Part shown: positions 53,239 through 60,831 of the stretch, in pieces
How the letters are laid out: every line of letters begins with the position of its first letter
Numbering within the stretch: the first letter of the stretch is position 1
Origin: CAVSJJ01 sp963771015
GTDB lineage: Bacteria > Actinomycetota > Actinomycetes > Actinomycetales > Dermatophilaceae
Direction: 5' to 3'
DNA: 64,000 nt
Assembly: GCA_963771015.1 (NCBI GenBank)
Contig: CAVYRN010000013.1
Span: forward strand, 1-64,000
Notes under the pieces: generated by a model
Told to the model about the DNA's origin: nothing
Seen by the model: the letters and a program-made list of their open reading frames with translations, nothing else
The model's database searches: none
Program-made: the position numbers and the translations under genes

Positions 53239-56004
53239 GTGACGTTCCGCGAGGAAGCCGGACCCATCCTCAACGGCATCCCGGCCCACCTGCCCGACAC
53301 CGACCCCGGTGAGACCCAGGAGTGGCTCGACTCGCTCGACCAGGTCCTGGACGCCGGCGGTCGCACCCGGGCGCGCTACGTCATGCTCCGCCTGCTCGAG
53401 CGGGCCCGCGAGAAGCAGATCGGCGTCCCCTCGCTGACTGCCACGGACTTCGTCAACACGATCGGCCCGGAACAGGAGCCGTGGTTCCCCGGTGACGAGG
53501 ACGTCGAGCGGCTCTACCGCAGGATGATCCGCTGGAACGCCGCCGTCATGGTCCACCGCGCACAGCGGCCGGGCGTCTCTGTGGGCGGTCACATCTCGAC
53601 GTACGCGTCGGCGGCGACGCTCTACGAGGTCGGGATGAACCACTTCTTCCGCGGCCCGGACCACCCCGGCGGCGGGGACCAGGTCTTCTTCCAGGGTCAC
53701 GCCTCACCCGGCATGTACGCCCGGTCCTTCCTCGAGGGCGTCCTGGGCGAGGAGGACCTCATGGGCTTCCGCCAGGAGAAGAGCCACGTCGTCGACGGCA
53801 GGATCCGGGCTCTGTCGTCCTACCCGCACCCTCGGATGATGCCGTCGTACTGGCAGTTCCCGACCGTGTCGATGGGCCTGGGGCCGCTCAACGCGATCTA
53901 CCAGGCACAGTTCAACAAGTACCTGCAGAACCGCGGCATCAAGGACACCAGCGAGCAGCGGGTCTGGGCCTTCCTCGGCGACGGCGAGATGGACGAGGTC
54001 GAGGCCCGGGGAGCCCTGCAGATCGCCGCGTACGAGGAGCTCGACAACCTCACCTTCGTCGTCAACTGCAACCTCCAACGGCTGGACGGCCCGGTCCGGG
54101 GCAACGGGAAGATCATCCAGGAGCTCGAGGCCCAGTTCCGTGGTGCCGGCTGGAACGTCATCAAGGTCATCTGGGGCCGCGGGTGGGACCCGCTGCTGGC
54201 CGCCGACCGCGACCACGCGCTCGTCCACATCATGAACACGACGACCGACGGCGACTACCAGACCTTCCGGGCCAACGACGGCGCCTATGTGCGCGAGCAC
54301 TTCTTCGGCCGTGACCCGCGCACCCGCAGGCTCGTCGAGCCGTGGAGCGACGAGGACATCTGGTACCAGCTCAAGCGCGGCGGCCACGACTACCACAAGG
54401 TGTTCGCGGCATACCAGGCAGCCGCCCACCACACCGGCCAGCCGACGGTCATCCTCGCGCACACCATCAAGGGCTACACGCTCGGTTCCTCCTTCGCCGG
54501 CCGCAACGCGACCCATCAGATGAAGAAGATGACCGTCGACGACCTGAAGAACTTCCGCGACCTGCTCCGGCTGCCGATCACGGACTCCCAGCTCGAGGCC
54601 GACCCCTACCAGCCGCCCTTCTTCCACCCGGGCATGGACGACCCCGCCATCGACTACATGGTCGAGCGGCGCCGGGAGCTCGGCGGGTCGCTCCCCCAGC
54701 GGCGCAGCAGGTACACCCAGCTCTCACTTCCGGACGACGACGCCTACGCCCAGGTCAAGAAGGGCTCCGGCAAGCAGCAGGTCGCCACGACGATGGCCTT
54801 CGTCCGGCTGCTCAAGGACCTCATGCGCGACAAGGAGTTCGGCAAGCGCATCGTCCCGATCATCCCCGACGAGGCGCGGACCTTCGGGATGGACAGCTTC
54901 TTCCCGACCCTGAAGATCTACAACCCGCACGGGCAGAACTACACCCCGGTCGACGCCGAGCTCATGCTCAGCTACCGCGAGTCCGTCACGGGGCAGATCC
55001 TTCACCTCGGCATCAACGAGGCCGGCTCGACCGCGTCCTTCACCGCGGCGGGGACCTCCTACGCCACCCACGGCGAGCCGATGATCCCCATCTACATCTT
55101 CTACTCGATGTTCGGGTTCCAGCGGACCGGCGACTCGATCTGGGCCGCGGCCGACCAGCTGACCCGGGGCTTCCTCATCGGGGCGACAGCGGGCCGGACC
55201 ACCCTGACCGGCGAGGGCACCCAGCACGCCGACGGCCACTCCCCCCTGCTCGCCTCGACCAACCCGGCCGTCGTCACCTACGACCCGGCCTTCGGCTACG
55301 AGGTCGCGCACATCATCCGTGGCGGCCTGGAGCGGATGTACGGCGAGAACCCCGAGAACGTCATCTACTACGTCACCGTCTACAACGAGCCGATCGCCCA
55401 GCCCGCCGAGCCCGACGACGTCGACGCCGAGGGCATCGCGCGCGGGATGTACCTGCTCAAGGAGGCCGACACCTCGACATGGCAGCACGAGCCCGCTCGG
55501 GCACAGCTGCTCGCCTCGGGCGTCGGGGTGCCATGGGCGCTCGAGGCCCAGGAGCTGCTCGCGACCGACTGGGGTGTCGCCGCCGACGTGTGGTCGGTGA
55601 CCTCGTGGAGCGAGCTGCGGCGCGACGGCCTCGCCTGCGACGAGCAGACGTTCCTCCACCCCCAGGGAGAGGCGCGCGTGCCCTATGTCACCGAGCGGCT
55701 GCTCACCGCGCCCGGCCCGGTCCTGGCGACCTCGGACTACATGCGGGCCGTCCCGGACCAGATCGCCCAGTGGGTCCCCGGCGACTTCGTCTCCTTGGGA
55801 GCCGACGGCTTCGGGTTCGCCGACACCCGGGCCGCCGCCAGGCGCTACTTCCACATCGACGGGCCCTCGCTCGCGGTCCGCACCCTGCAGGTCCTCGCCC
55901 GCCGCGGCGAGATCGAGGCGTCGGTGGCCCGGGAGGCCGCCGACAGGTACCACCTCCTCGACGTCACCGCCGGCAGCTCGGGCACCGAGGGTGGCGACGC
56001 CTGA
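53239..56004 (+). CDS. aceE: pyruvate dehydrogenase E1 component, homodimeric
   Basis: Thiamine-diphosphate enzyme that decarboxylates pyruvate and passes the acetyl group to E2 lipoyl groups, feeding acetyl-CoA to the TCA cycle and to the fatty-acid genes downstream. The 921-residue protein has the homodimer length. The TPP motif runs from FLGDGEMDEVEARGAL to VVNCNLQRLDGPV (about 243-280); GGHISTYASAATLYEVGMNHF and GTQHADGHSPLLAST are family blocks. The GTG at 53239 has GAGAGGA about 7 nt upstream. E2 and E3 genes are not in the window. It ends at a strong hairpin. Confidence 0.96.
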   Translation: MTFREEAGPILNGIPAHLPDTDPGETQEWLDSLDQVLDAGGRTRARYVMLRLLERAREKQIGVPSLTATDFVNTIGPEQEPWFPGDEDVERLYRRMIRWNAAVMVHRAQRPGVSVGGHISTYASAATLYEVGMNHFFRGPDHPGGGDQVFFQGHASPGMYARSFLEGVLGEEDLMGFRQEKSHVVDGRIRALSSYPHPRMMPSYWQFPTVSMGLGPLNAIYQAQFNKYLQNRGIKDTSEQRVWAFLGDGEMDEVEARGALQIAAYEELDNLTFVVNCNLQRLDGPVRGNGKIIQELEAQFRGAGWNVIKVIWGRGWDPLLAADRDHALVHIMNTTTDGDYQTFRANDGAYVREHFFGRDPRTRRLVEPWSDEDIWYQLKRGGHDYHKVFAAYQAAAHHTGQPTVILAHTIKGYTLGSSFAGRNATHQMKKMTVDDLKNFRDLLRLPITDSQLEADPYQPPFFHPGMDDPAIDYMVERRRELGGSLPQRRSRYTQLSLPDDDAYAQVKKGSGKQQVATTMAFVRLLKDLMRDKEFGKRIVPIIPDEARTFGMDSFFPTLKIYNPHGQNYTPVDAELMLSYRESVTGQILHLGINEAGSTASFTAAGTSYATHGEPMIPIYIFYSMFGFQRTGDSIWAAADQLTRGFLIGATAGRTTLTGEGTQHADGHSPLLASTNPAVVTYDPAFGYEVAHIIRGGLERMYGENPENVIYYVTVYNEPIAQPAEPDDVDAEGIARGMYLLKEADTSTWQHEPARAQLLASGVGVPWALEAQELLATDWGVAADVWSVTSWSELRRDGLACDEQTFLHPQGEARVPYVTERLLTAPGPVLATSDYMRAVPDQIAQWVPGDFVSLGADGFGFADTRAAARRYFHIDGPSLAVRTLQVLARRGEIEASVAREAADRYHLLDVTAGSSGTEGGDA

Positions 56005-56019
56005 GCCGCACCCCCGACG

Positions 56020-56070
56020 CACCGGTGGGGTATGCCGCGCACCGAGCGGGCGCGGCATACCCCACCGGTG
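56020..56070. terminator. bidirectional terminator between aceE and cbbM
   Basis: Two arms, 56020-56040 and 56050-56070, are perfectly complementary over 21 bp around a 9-nt loop. It lies between the converging ends of aceE and cbbM, 7 bp from the cbbM stop codon, and can act in both directions. Each arm contains the heptamer GTATGCC or its complement. There is no T-run. Confidence 0.8.
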
Positions 56071-56077
56071 TCCGAAG

Positions 56078-57463
56078 CTAGCTGCTCGGGACGAGCAGCC
56101 GCTCCCGCCAGCCGGGGTAGAGCTGGTCGGCGTCCTGGGGGAAGGACTCGAACGCCCGGCCGAACTCGCCGTGCGCCGTTGCCCACTCGACCGGGTCGGC
56201 CCCGGCCCTCCAGCACTCGTAGGCCTGGCGCAGTGAGCGGGCGCCCGCGGCCGGGCTGTCGAGATGGCCGTACGCGCCGCCGCCGGCGGTGTTGATGACG
56301 TTGCCGTGGCCGAGGTTCTCGAAGAAGCCGGGCAGCCGGAGCGCGTTCATCCCGCCCGAGATGATCGGCGTCGTCGCGCGCATGCCGTCCCACCGCTGGT
56401 AGTAGACGGGTCCCTGCGCCTCGTCACGCTCGATCATGTAGGCGATGATCCGGTCGTCGCCCTCGCCCTCCATCTTCCCGTATCCCATCGTGCCGACGTG
56501 GATGCCCGAGGCGCCCTGCAGGCGCGACATCTTGGCCAGGACGAAGGCGGTGTAGCCGCGCTTGGCGCTCGGCGAGGTGACCGCGCCGTGACCGGCCCGG
56601 TGGTAGTGGAGGAACTGGCCGGGGTAGTTGCGCCGGGCCGTCGTCACCATCCCGGGGCCGCCGACGTACCCGTCGACGAGGAACGCGAGCTTGTTCGCGT
56701 CGGGGCCGAAGGTCTCCAGCGCGAAGTCGGCACGGGCCAGCATCTCGTGGTGGTCGTCGGCGGTGATGTTCATCGAGAAGAGCTTGGCCTCACCGGTCTC
56801 GTCCATCGCCCGCTTCATCGCGTCGTAGACCAGGGGGATCGTCGTCCTGAGCGGCGCGAAGACCTGGTTGCCCTGCGGCTCGTCGTTCTTGATGAAGTCC
56901 CCGCCCAGCCAGAACTGGTACGCCGCCTCGGCGAAGGGCTCGGGGCGCAGCCCGAGCTTCGGCTTGATGATCGTCCCCGAGATATAGCCGCCGTCCCTGA
57001 CCGGGCGGCCGAGGATGCGCCACAGGTCCTCGATGTTCATCGACGGCCCGTCGAACTGCCGGATCGCCTCGGGCGGGACGAAGAAGTCGACCATCTTGGC
57101 GTACTCGATGTCGCCCATGCCCTGGTTGTTGCCGATCGTCAGGGTGAGGAAGGAGACCATCATCATCCGGCCGTCGGTGACGTTGCGGTCGAACAGCTCC
57201 AGTGGGTAGGCGATCCGCATGTCCTCGCTCGCCTCGTCGACGTGGTAGACGAGGGCGTCGACGCCCTTGGTGAAGTCGTCGGTCGTCGACACCTCGACGT
57301 TCGTGCCGGTCGAGGACTCGGCGGCGAAGTGGGCCGCCGATGCGAGGTAGGCGTACCCCGCCTTCGGCTTCATCCGGTAGGCGCACAGGATGTGCCTCCC
57401 GCCGGCGATGAGCTCCTCCTCGGTGAGGCTCAGGTCGGCATACCGTGCTGACTGGTCCATCAT
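56078..57463 (-). CDS. cbbM: ribulose-1,5-bisphosphate carboxylase/oxygenase, form II large subunit
   Basis: Fixes CO2 onto ribulose bisphosphate. The 461-residue protein matches form II enzymes such as that of Rhodospirillum rubrum from end to end, starting DQSARYADLSLTEEELIAGG. With the second Met as residue 1, numbering agrees with R. rubrum: catalytic Lys166 in TIIKPKLGLRP, the carbamylated Lys191 with Asp193 and Glu194 in GGDFIKNDEPQGNQ, His287 in LHYHRAGHGA, Lys329 in GYGKMEGEG and the SGGMNALR phosphate site. All catalytic residues are present, so it is not a RuBisCO-like protein. AAGGAG lies 7 nt before the first ATG (57463), which overlaps the stop codon of the cbbY remnant (ATGA). 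Confidence 0.96.
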   Translation of the reverse strand: MMDQSARYADLSLTEEELIAGGRHILCAYRMKPKAGYAYLASAAHFAAESSTGTNVEVSTTDDFTKGVDALVYHVDEASEDMRIAYPLELFDRNVTDGRMMMVSFLTLTIGNNQGMGDIEYAKMVDFFVPPEAIRQFDGPSMNIEDLWRILGRPVRDGGYISGTIIKPKLGLRPEPFAEAAYQFWLGGDFIKNDEPQGNQVFAPLRTTIPLVYDAMKRAMDETGEAKLFSMNITADDHHEMLARADFALETFGPDANKLAFLVDGYVGGPGMVTTARRNYPGQFLHYHRAGHGAVTSPSAKRGYTAFVLAKMSRLQGASGIHVGTMGYGKMEGEGDDRIIAYMIERDEAQGPVYYQRWDGMRATTPIISGGMNALRLPGFFENLGHGNVINTAGGGAYGHLDSPAAGARSLRQAYECWRAGADPVEWATAHGEFGRAFESFPQDADQLYPGWRERLLVPSS

Positions 57464-57729
57464 GTGCTCCTTCGGTGGGCTGGGCCGGGCTGGCTCGCAG
57501 GGCTTGGGGGCCGTGGCCCGGAACCGGTGGCCCGCGCGTGCAGGTCCGTGAGCCGGGCGAGGGTGGTGCCGGCGAGGTCGGTCAGGACCGCGACGGCACC
57601 GGAGAGGTCCGCACGGGTCGCCCGCGGGCCGGCCTCGGCGAAGGCCGCGTTGAAGGCAGCACGGTGCCCGGCATGCTCGGTGTCGGCGAGCGTGCCGTCC
57701 ACATCGAAGACCAGGGCCGAGAGTTCCAT
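57460..57729 (-). pseudogene. cbbY: cbbY remnant: HAD phosphatase with large internal deletion
   Basis: Full CbbY (about 230 residues) removes the RuBisCO inhibitor xylulose-1,5-bisphosphate. Here an 89-residue frame keeps the N-terminus, LVFDVDGTLADTEHAGHRAA, with HAD motif I, then joins directly to what looks like the extreme C-terminus (DLSGAVAVLTDLAGTTLARL). The cap domain and HAD motifs II-IV are absent, so no phosphatase activity is expected. The frame stays open and its stop overlaps the cbbM start (ATGA), so it may survive as a leader that couples translation. TAGCGT near 57738-57743 is a possible -10. Confidence 0.75.
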
Positions 57730-57863
57730 CGTCCTCGACGCTAGCCATACCCCGCCGAGCGGGCCTCACCTCTACGGGGGGATCGGGGGGTGAGATCGTC
57801 CCCGGCCTTCCGAGCATCGGACGGCGCGTCGACGGGGTACCGGGCGGCCCTAGGCTGGGGCGC

Positions 57864-59282
57864 GTGTCCAAGGTCCTCACCTCCCTGCCCATCGGCGAAC
57901 GCGTCGGCATCGCCTTCTCCGGGGGCCTCGACACCTCGGTCGCGGTCGCCTGGATGCGTGAGAAGGGGGCGATCCCCTGCACGTACACCGCGGACATCGG
58001 GCAGTACGACGAGCCCGACATCGACGGGGTCCCCGGCCGCGCCGGCCAGTACGGCGCCGAGATCTCCCGGCTCGTCGACTGCAAGAGCGCGCTCGTCGAG
58101 GAGGGGCTGTCGGCCATCGCCTGCGGGGCGTTCCACATCCGCAGCGGCGGCAAGGCCTACTTCAACACCACCCCGCTCGGCCGTGCCGTCACCGGTACCC
58201 TCCTCGTGCGGGCCATGCAGGCCGACGAGGTCTCGATCTGGGGTGACGGCTCGACCTTCAAGGGCAACGACATCGAGCGGTTCTACCGCTACGGCCTGCT
58301 CGCCAACCCCCAGCTGCGCATCTACAAGCCGTGGCTCGACGCCGACTTCGTCGGCGAGCTGGGGGGGCGCGGGGAGATGAGCGCCTGGCTCGCCGAGCGT
58401 GCCCTCCCCTACCGGGACAGCGCCGAGAAGGCATACTCCACCGACGCGAACATCTGGGGTGCCACCCACGAGGCCAAGACCCTCGAACACCTCGACACCT
58501 CGCTGGAGACGGTCGAGCCCATCATGGGGGTGAAGTTCTGGGACGAGTCCGTCGTCATCGCCACCGAGGATGTGACGGTCCGGTTCGTCCAGGGGCGGCC
58601 GGTCGCGGTCAACGGGCGCGACCTCGAGCCGGTGGCACTCGTCCACGAGGCCAACGAGATCGGCGGCCGGCACGGTCTCGGCATGTCCGACCAGATCGAG
58701 AACCGGATCATCGAGGCGAAGTCCCGCGGCATCTACGAGGCCCCCGGGATGGCCCTGCTGCACATCGCCTACGAGCGGCTTCTCAACGCCATCCACAACG
58801 AGGACACCATCGCCAACTACCACGCCGAGGGGCGTCGGCTCGGCCGGCTGCTCTATGAGGGCCGATGGCTGGACCCGCAGTCGCTCATGCTCCGCGAGGC
58901 CCTCCAGCGGTGGGTCGCCTCGGCGGTCACCGGCTCGGTGACGCTGCGGCTGCGTCGGGGCGAGGACTACACGATCGTCGACACCCGGGGCGAGAACTTC
59001 TCATACCACCCCGACAAGCTGTCGATGGAGCGGGTCGAGGACGCCGCCTTCGGGCCGGTGGATCGGATCGGCCAGCTGACGATGCGCAACCTCGACATCG
59101 CCGACAGCCGGGCCAAGCTCGAGATGTATGCCGCCCAGGGCCAGCTCGGCGTCGGCCACGTCGACCTCGTCGGCGAGCTCGAGCCGGGCGGGGCCCGGCA
59201 GATCGCCGCCAACCCCGCGGCCGTCGACGACGAGGACGAGGCCGCGCTCGACCGGGCCGCGATGGAGTCCGGCACCGACTGA
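57864..59282 (+). CDS. argG: argininosuccinate synthase, long (E. coli-like) type
   Basis: Joins citrulline and aspartate using ATP, the step before ArgH. The 472-residue protein has the ATP pyrophosphatase loop FSGGLDTSVAV near residues 18-28, TYTADIGQYDEPDIDGVPGR and CGAFHIRSGGKAYFNTTPLG, characteristic of the longer E. coli-type subgroup and unlike the roughly 400-residue type common in actinobacterial arg operons. It lies 44 kb from the arg cluster, which lacks argG between argR and argH. TAGGCT (57851-57856) is 7 nt before the GTG start. Confidence 0.95.
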   Translation: MSKVLTSLPIGERVGIAFSGGLDTSVAVAWMREKGAIPCTYTADIGQYDEPDIDGVPGRAGQYGAEISRLVDCKSALVEEGLSAIACGAFHIRSGGKAYFNTTPLGRAVTGTLLVRAMQADEVSIWGDGSTFKGNDIERFYRYGLLANPQLRIYKPWLDADFVGELGGRGEMSAWLAERALPYRDSAEKAYSTDANIWGATHEAKTLEHLDTSLETVEPIMGVKFWDESVVIATEDVTVRFVQGRPVAVNGRDLEPVALVHEANEIGGRHGLGMSDQIENRIIEAKSRGIYEAPGMALLHIAYERLLNAIHNEDTIANYHAEGRRLGRLLYEGRWLDPQSLMLREALQRWVASAVTGSVTLRLRRGEDYTIVDTRGENFSYHPDKLSMERVEDAAFGPVDRIGQLTMRNLDIADSRAKLEMYAAQGQLGVGHVDLVGELEPGGARQIAANPAAVDDEDEAALDRAAMESGTD

Positions 59283-59372
59283 CCCTTCGGGACGCCCTCA
59301 CCCCGGCACCGACTGACCCTTCGGGACGCCCTCACCCCGGCACCGACTGACCTTTCTGGACGCCCTCACCCC
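59271..59372 (+). repeat. three tandem 34-bp repeats at the end of argG
   Basis: The unit starting GGCACCGACTGACCCTTCGG is repeated at 59271, 59305 and 59339, with exact 34-bp steps. The first two are identical and the third has a few changes (CTTTCT for CCTTCG). The first unit contains the last argG codons and stop codon, so each unit carries a copy of the gene's end. Confidence 0.9.
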
Positions 59373-59392
59373 GGCGGCGACCCCCGTTTCCC

Positions 59393-59472
59393 AACCTCTG
59401 CTAGCAGAGGTTCATCGACTCAGCAGAGGGCGCAACCTCTGCTGAGTGGTCCAACGTCTGCTAGCAGAGGTT
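59393..59472. repeat. 80-bp triple-palindrome element, copy 2
   Basis: Same layout and length as the copy at 20171-20250, 73 of 80 bases identical by my count, with all differences in the spacers. The outer palindromes are AACCTCTGCTAGCAGAGGTT (59393-59412) and AACGTCTGCTAGCAGAGGTT (59453-59472). In this copy the middle also forms a perfect 10-bp hairpin: CTCAGCAGAG (59419-59428) with CTCTGCTGAG (59437-59446). Confidence 0.85.
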
Positions 59473-59490
59473 AGTGAACCGGGCGGGCGG

Positions 59491-59548
59491 CATCCCCCGG
59501 TGTTGTCGGCGGCGTACAACATCCCCCGGTGTTGTTGGCGGCATACAA
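59491..59548 (+). promoter_or_regulatory. tandem operator-like repeats at the fasR promoter
   Basis: A 29-bp unit beginning CATCCCCCGGTGTTGT is repeated directly (59491-59519 and 59520-59548), 27 of 29 bases identical. At the junction ACAACA and TGTTGT form an inverted repeat with 8 bases between. The second unit ends one base before the -10 hexamer TAGACT (59550-59555), so it covers the -35 region. Self-regulation by the following PucR-type regulator is likely. Confidence 0.6.
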
Positions 59549-59562
59549 ATAGACTTCCGCGT

Positions 59563-60753
59563 ATGCCGTCCAGCCGCGCAGCGTCCAGCGGTGCCCGTTC
59601 GCGCCCGTCGTCGGCCACGCTGCGCCGGGTCGAGCAGTCGGCCGGGGCGCTCGGGGCGGCCGCGGTCCAGCAGATGGAGGCCGACCACGAGTGGTACCGC
59701 GCACTGTCCGCCGAGAACCGCTCATGGGTCGGGCTCGTCGCCCAGGCCGGCATCCGCTCGTTCATCGACTGGTTCACCGACGGGCAGTCACCGATCCACG
59801 TCACCGCGGACGTCTTCGGGACCGCCCCCCGCGAGCTGACCCGGTCCATCAGCCTGCGGCAGACGCTCGACCTGGTCCGCACGGTGGTCGACGTCGCCGA
59901 GCGCGAGGTCACCGGCCTGGCGGCCCCCGGGGACGACGCCGACGCCCGCGAGGCCGTCCTGCGCTACAGCCGGGAGGTGGCGTTCGCGGCGGCCGAGGTC
60001 TATGCCCACGCCGCCGAGACCCGCGGGGCATGGGACGCCCGGCTGGAGTCCCTCGTCGTCGACGCGGTCGTCCGGGGCGAGGCCGACGAGTCGATCCAGT
60101 CCCGGGCGGCGGCCCTCGGTTGGGGGTCGACGTCCCAGGTCACCGTCATCGTCGGCACGACCCCGCCGGGAAGTCCCGAGCTCGTCGTCGAGGCCGTACA
60201 TCGGGCGGGCCGCCGGTCCGGGGTCGAGATCCTCGTCGCCATCCACGGGCGTCGACTCGTCTGCATCGCCGGGCCGGTCACCGACGACCTCGAGCTCGCC
60301 ACCGCGCTGGCCCCCGTCCTCGCCGAGGGTCCCATCGTCGTCGGGCCGGTCGTCCCCCACCTGTTCGCGGCCGGGCGCAGCGCCCGGGCGGCGATCTCCG
60401 GGCACGGCGCCGCCGCGGCCTGGCCGCAGGCGCCGCGACCGGTCCGCGCCGAGGACCTGCTCGCCGAGCGTGCCCTCGTCGGCGACCAACCGGCCCGCAA
60501 CGCCCTCATCTCCCGGATCTTCGTCCCCCTGCGGGACAGCCCCGGCGGCTCGCTCCTCGCGACGGCGGCGGCATACCTCGACGAGGGGCTCGGCGTCGAG
60601 GGCACGGCCCGAGCGCTCTTCGTCCACGCCAACACGGTCCGATACCGCCTGACGAGCATCGCCAAGCTGACCGGCTACGACCTCGCCGACCCCCACGACG
60701 CCCAGGCGGTCCGGATCGCCCTTGCCTTCGGTCGGCTGAGCACGCCCTTGTAG
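59563..60753 (+). CDS. PucR-family transcriptional regulator of fatty acid synthesis (FasR-like)
   Basis: A 396-residue regulator. The C-terminal 50 residues hold the PucR-type helix-turn-helix (YLDEGLGVEGTARALFVHANTVRYRLTSIAKLTGYD), and the middle resembles the GGDEF-derived region of this family. Streptomyces FasR, of the same type and position, activates fabD-fabH-acpP-fabF; I infer the same role. The start is ATG 59563, 7 nt after TAGACT (59550-59555), with no Shine-Dalgarno. Tandem repeats overlapping its promoter suggest autoregulation. A frame extending to 59446 is rejected. Confidence 0.9.
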   Translation: MPSSRAASSGARSRPSSATLRRVEQSAGALGAAAVQQMEADHEWYRALSAENRSWVGLVAQAGIRSFIDWFTDGQSPIHVTADVFGTAPRELTRSISLRQTLDLVRTVVDVAEREVTGLAAPGDDADAREAVLRYSREVAFAAAEVYAHAAETRGAWDARLESLVVDAVVRGEADESIQSRAAALGWGSTSQVTVIVGTTPPGSPELVVEAVHRAGRRSGVEILVAIHGRRLVCIAGPVTDDLELATALAPVLAEGPIVVGPVVPHLFAAGRSARAAISGHGAAAAWPQAPRPVRAEDLLAERALVGDQPARNALISRIFVPLRDSPGGSLLATAAAYLDEGLGVEGTARALFVHANTVRYRLTSIAKLTGYDLADPHDAQAVRIALAFGRLSTPL

Positions 60754-60831
60754 GAAACCCACAAAACCCGCGCCCCACATTCGTCGCCACTCGTCACGAC
60801 ACCGGCCGCCCCGCGCAGGGACGCTGGACGG

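Noticed and set aside
56078..57463. RuBisCO-like protein (form IV, methionine salvage)
   Set aside because: All RuBisCO catalytic residues are present, and the protein matches form II across its length.
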